Assembly: GCF_901709675.1 (NCBI RefSeq)
Contig: NC_051093.1
Span: 6,097,053-6,161,052, forward strand
Origin: Syngnathus acus
Taxonomy: Eukaryota; Chordata; Actinopteri; Syngnathiformes; Syngnathidae
Direction of reading: 5' to 3'
DNA: 64,000 bases
Positions 61,865 to 64,000 of the stretch are shown here, piece by piece (the stretch's first letter is position 1; each line of letters starts with the position of its first letter). The notes beneath the pieces were generated by a model. That model searched no databases, was not told the origin of the DNA, and saw nothing but the letters and a program-made list of their open reading frames with translations. The translations under genes were made by a program, and so were the position numbers.

Positions 61865-62744
61865 CATAATTTTGTTTTTCCCCATTTTATTTAGAGACTA
61901 TCAAAAAACTAAAAAATAAATACTATTAAAAAAATTAAACAAAATAATATGTTTAAAAAAATAAAATTAAAGCTAAATTAATATATTTAATTATATAGTT
62001 ATTTTCTTGTCAATGTTATTGCACTGTACTGTTTAACACCAGTCTGAATCACAATTTGGATTTGCACTGAAATGTATCTTATTTCTCATGACGTTCCGCT
62101 ACAACGTTTTCTTGCGAAATAATCACTGTACAAAATATTGATCCACCTAAAATCAATGAACACATTAGGGGCAATCAACCACATACTAAACAAATCATAG
62201 CACAGCACAGGATTTAAATCCCTGAGATAATGACAATTTTATCTTCTCTAACATTCACACATTGCATGTTTCTGCTCTCCCTGGGGGACATCCCGTCTCC
62301 TAAAAACATTCACACATTCATCACAGCAGACAGTTACTCGCTGCCCTCATTACCTTTGCTGCGTGACCTCTGCTAAACCTCAAATCACACACACGCACAC
62401 ACAAATACAATCACGTGAAGCCTTTTGACTGTCCTCGAACCCGTCCGAGTCTCACAGGTCATAAAATGAAGGCCCCTGACGCCACCGTTTTATGGTTTAC
62501 TCACAAAGAAGGTAAAAAGAGGTGATGCCTGCTGTTCTCCTCTCCTGCCCTCTGCTCTGTTTGAATTAGAGCCCTGACAGTTAATGAGCTTGCTCACAAA
62601 CAATGCTTGACTTTCATTGTGTTGCAGTGGTTCCTTTTTTCCTCAGCTTTGTATGACCAAATGTGAGAGAGCAAGAACCTGAGAGAGAGAGACTGAGAGA
62701 ATTGGTTCACTCTTATCTGTGGTCAACATGCAGAGAGAGTAGAG

Positions 62745-62879
62745 ATACCTGGAGCCACATCATCCCGGCTCCCGGATAAGAATCGGAATTAATCACTCCC
62801 AGGTGACCGAGGCCAGACACCCTGCCAAGGAAATCCGTCATTGAGGTCGAGTCGTTTCTGTAGTGGTCAGCCGGAGCTG
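62745..62879 (-). CDS. Orphan exon-like segment, unidentified gene
   Basis: On the minus strand a textbook acceptor (TTATTTGTTTTACAG|CTCCGG) and donor (GGCTCCAG|GTATCTC) bracket 135 nt. Only one frame is open, entering with one base already used and leaving in phase 0. The 44-residue product includes SMTDFLGRVSGLGHLGVIN and SDSYPGAGMMWLQ. I do not recognise the family, and no partner exon was found in the window. The local sequence is markedly less AT-rich than its surroundings, which supports coding use. It could be an internal exon of a gene with long introns running minus, tail to tail with arl4d. Confidence 0.4.
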
Positions 62880-64000
62880 TAAAACAAATAATAAACAAAA
62901 TCAACAAAAATCATGTCAAATGGGCCCCAAACAAATCCGCATTTGATAATATTTGTGTTTTAAAACTGCATGTAAATGTAGTCAAAGACACAATGAGCAA
63001 ATATGGAATGCACAAACAGGAGACAGGAAAACAACCAAAACATAAACGAGAAACACAGATCATAACATCTGCCCTCTGGCGCAAAAGGAATTCCTTGTGA
63101 ATGCCTTTTTTTTTTTTTTTTTTCCTGTGGTGCGTGTTCTTCCTGTTATCCACAATCCAACTCCTCGTCTCCCTCCTGTCGACAACAACGCTGTTAATAA
63201 CAGCAATTAGCACAAAGTTAACAAGTGGAGCTAAAAGGCAAATTGTTCAGTGTACAATTACAAAGACATCAGACAGTGCTTGTTATTTGATTTTTTTCTA
63301 AATTACACCCCAACTTTTAACTCCATGTGGTCCATCATGAGGGATCGTTTTGAAGACATGAACAACATCTAACATCCCGGAAGAATCCTCCCAGAAGTGA
63401 ATGATGAATCTTTTGTGACACCAATCCTGGAACTTTTATGACACACTTTACCATCTGTGCTGTCATTTTCTCTCTACCACATCACTCAGCATTTTATTTA
63501 ATTACTCACTTTTTCAATACTTTTCCTCTGTTTTTGTTTTTTTGCCTCCCAGTGATGTCATTGCTATTACACAGAGGCTCAGCTTAATGATCTGATTTAT
63601 TTCATCCTCAATGGGAGGAGGTTGTTTTCCTCTTCATTGATTTAAGCCCTTTTTTCTTCTCTTTTCAAAACGCATTCACCGAGAAAGAGAAACCGGTGAC
63701 ATCATATATTACGATTTTCTCATGGGACACTAATCCACTTCCTAGACCAGGAAATCCTCCTTCCTTCCGTCAATAGGCCTAATGACATTGAAGAGAGTAT
63801 AAGGAGAATGGGAGGGCGAGACAAGCTGACTCCACAGCTTTAAAAAAAAGCTAATTCAACACACTAAACTGGTTGCTCATTTAACCTGCTAAATAATAAA
63901 TTGCCTATCACCTCAAACATTTTATGGATTAATACTATAGCTACTATATGATTCTATGCGCTCCTCTGACAAACATAATAGGAAAAAATTTGAATTCCAT
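62880..64000. other. Right edge: no feature seen
   Basis: AT-rich DNA with a poly-T run (63105-63123). If the exon at 62745-62879 is real this is its upstream intron. No coding frame, repeat or RNA gene is supportable. Confidence 0.4.

Larger units (their letters stand above)
58600..62744. other. Intergenic or intronic stretch right of arl4d; no gene recognised
   Basis: Contains a fragment of the hAT MITE (59408-59484), a (TG)n run (61809-61864) and otherwise unremarkable DNA. The plus frame 61310-61675 has no domain or splice support. If the segment at 62745-62879 is an exon, the left part would be its downstream intron or 3' region. Confidence 0.4.

Overview
The window is nuclear DNA from a ray-finned (probably percomorph-like) fish. 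The evidence is vertebrate genes with short GT-AG exons, an AT-rich background, dense microsatellites, and teleost interspersed repeats: a tRNA-derived SINE, hAT-type MITEs, 'ATAAGGCGCACC' MITEs and a very common teleost repeat. I worked exon by exon, checking reading phase across every junction. No prokaryotic, viral or CRISPR feature was seen.

Layout, left to right. (1) 1-2950, minus: the 5' end of rnf213, a giant AAA+/RING ubiquitin ligase, with an interferon-type promoter (ISRE, GAS-like site, TATA box) at 2979-3024. (2) 9915-29628, minus: kcnc3 (Kv3.3 potassium channel), with an 11 kb first intron and two alternative 3' ends. (3) 31741-34862, minus: a complete six-exon bax-type apoptosis gene. 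(4) 35631-39984, minus: a complete five-exon membrane copper amine oxidase (aoc2/aoc3 type). (5) 42152-49714, plus: the complete 23-exon selective-autophagy receptor nbr1, head to head with the oxidase. (6) 52659-54348, minus: a small four-exon gene that I identify as a ccdc200 homologue. (7) 56954-57958, plus: arl4d, with its coding region split by an intron. (8) 62745-62879, minus: an orphan exon-like segment of an unidentified gene.

The order nbr1 - ccdc200-like - arl4d matches human 17q21.31 as I recall it; the oxidase also belongs to that band. kcnc3 and bax have human counterparts in 19q13.33, and RNF213 lies at 17q25. The window therefore joins two human synteny blocks. The genes do not form one pathway. 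Two themes recur: innate immunity and ubiquitin (rnf213 with its ISRE/GAS promoter, an IRF-like array in a bax intron) and membrane or autophagy biology (nbr1, bax, arl4d).

Most interesting points: the ccdc200-like micro-gene with an 18-nt micro-exon; the inferred distal kcnc3 terminal exon 6 kb downstream; two candidate lineage-specific introns (kcnc3 S1-S2 loop, arl4d before its G5 motif); and the compact interferon promoter of rnf213. All exon calls are by eye from splice signals, phase and remembered family sequences; no alignment or RNA evidence was available.
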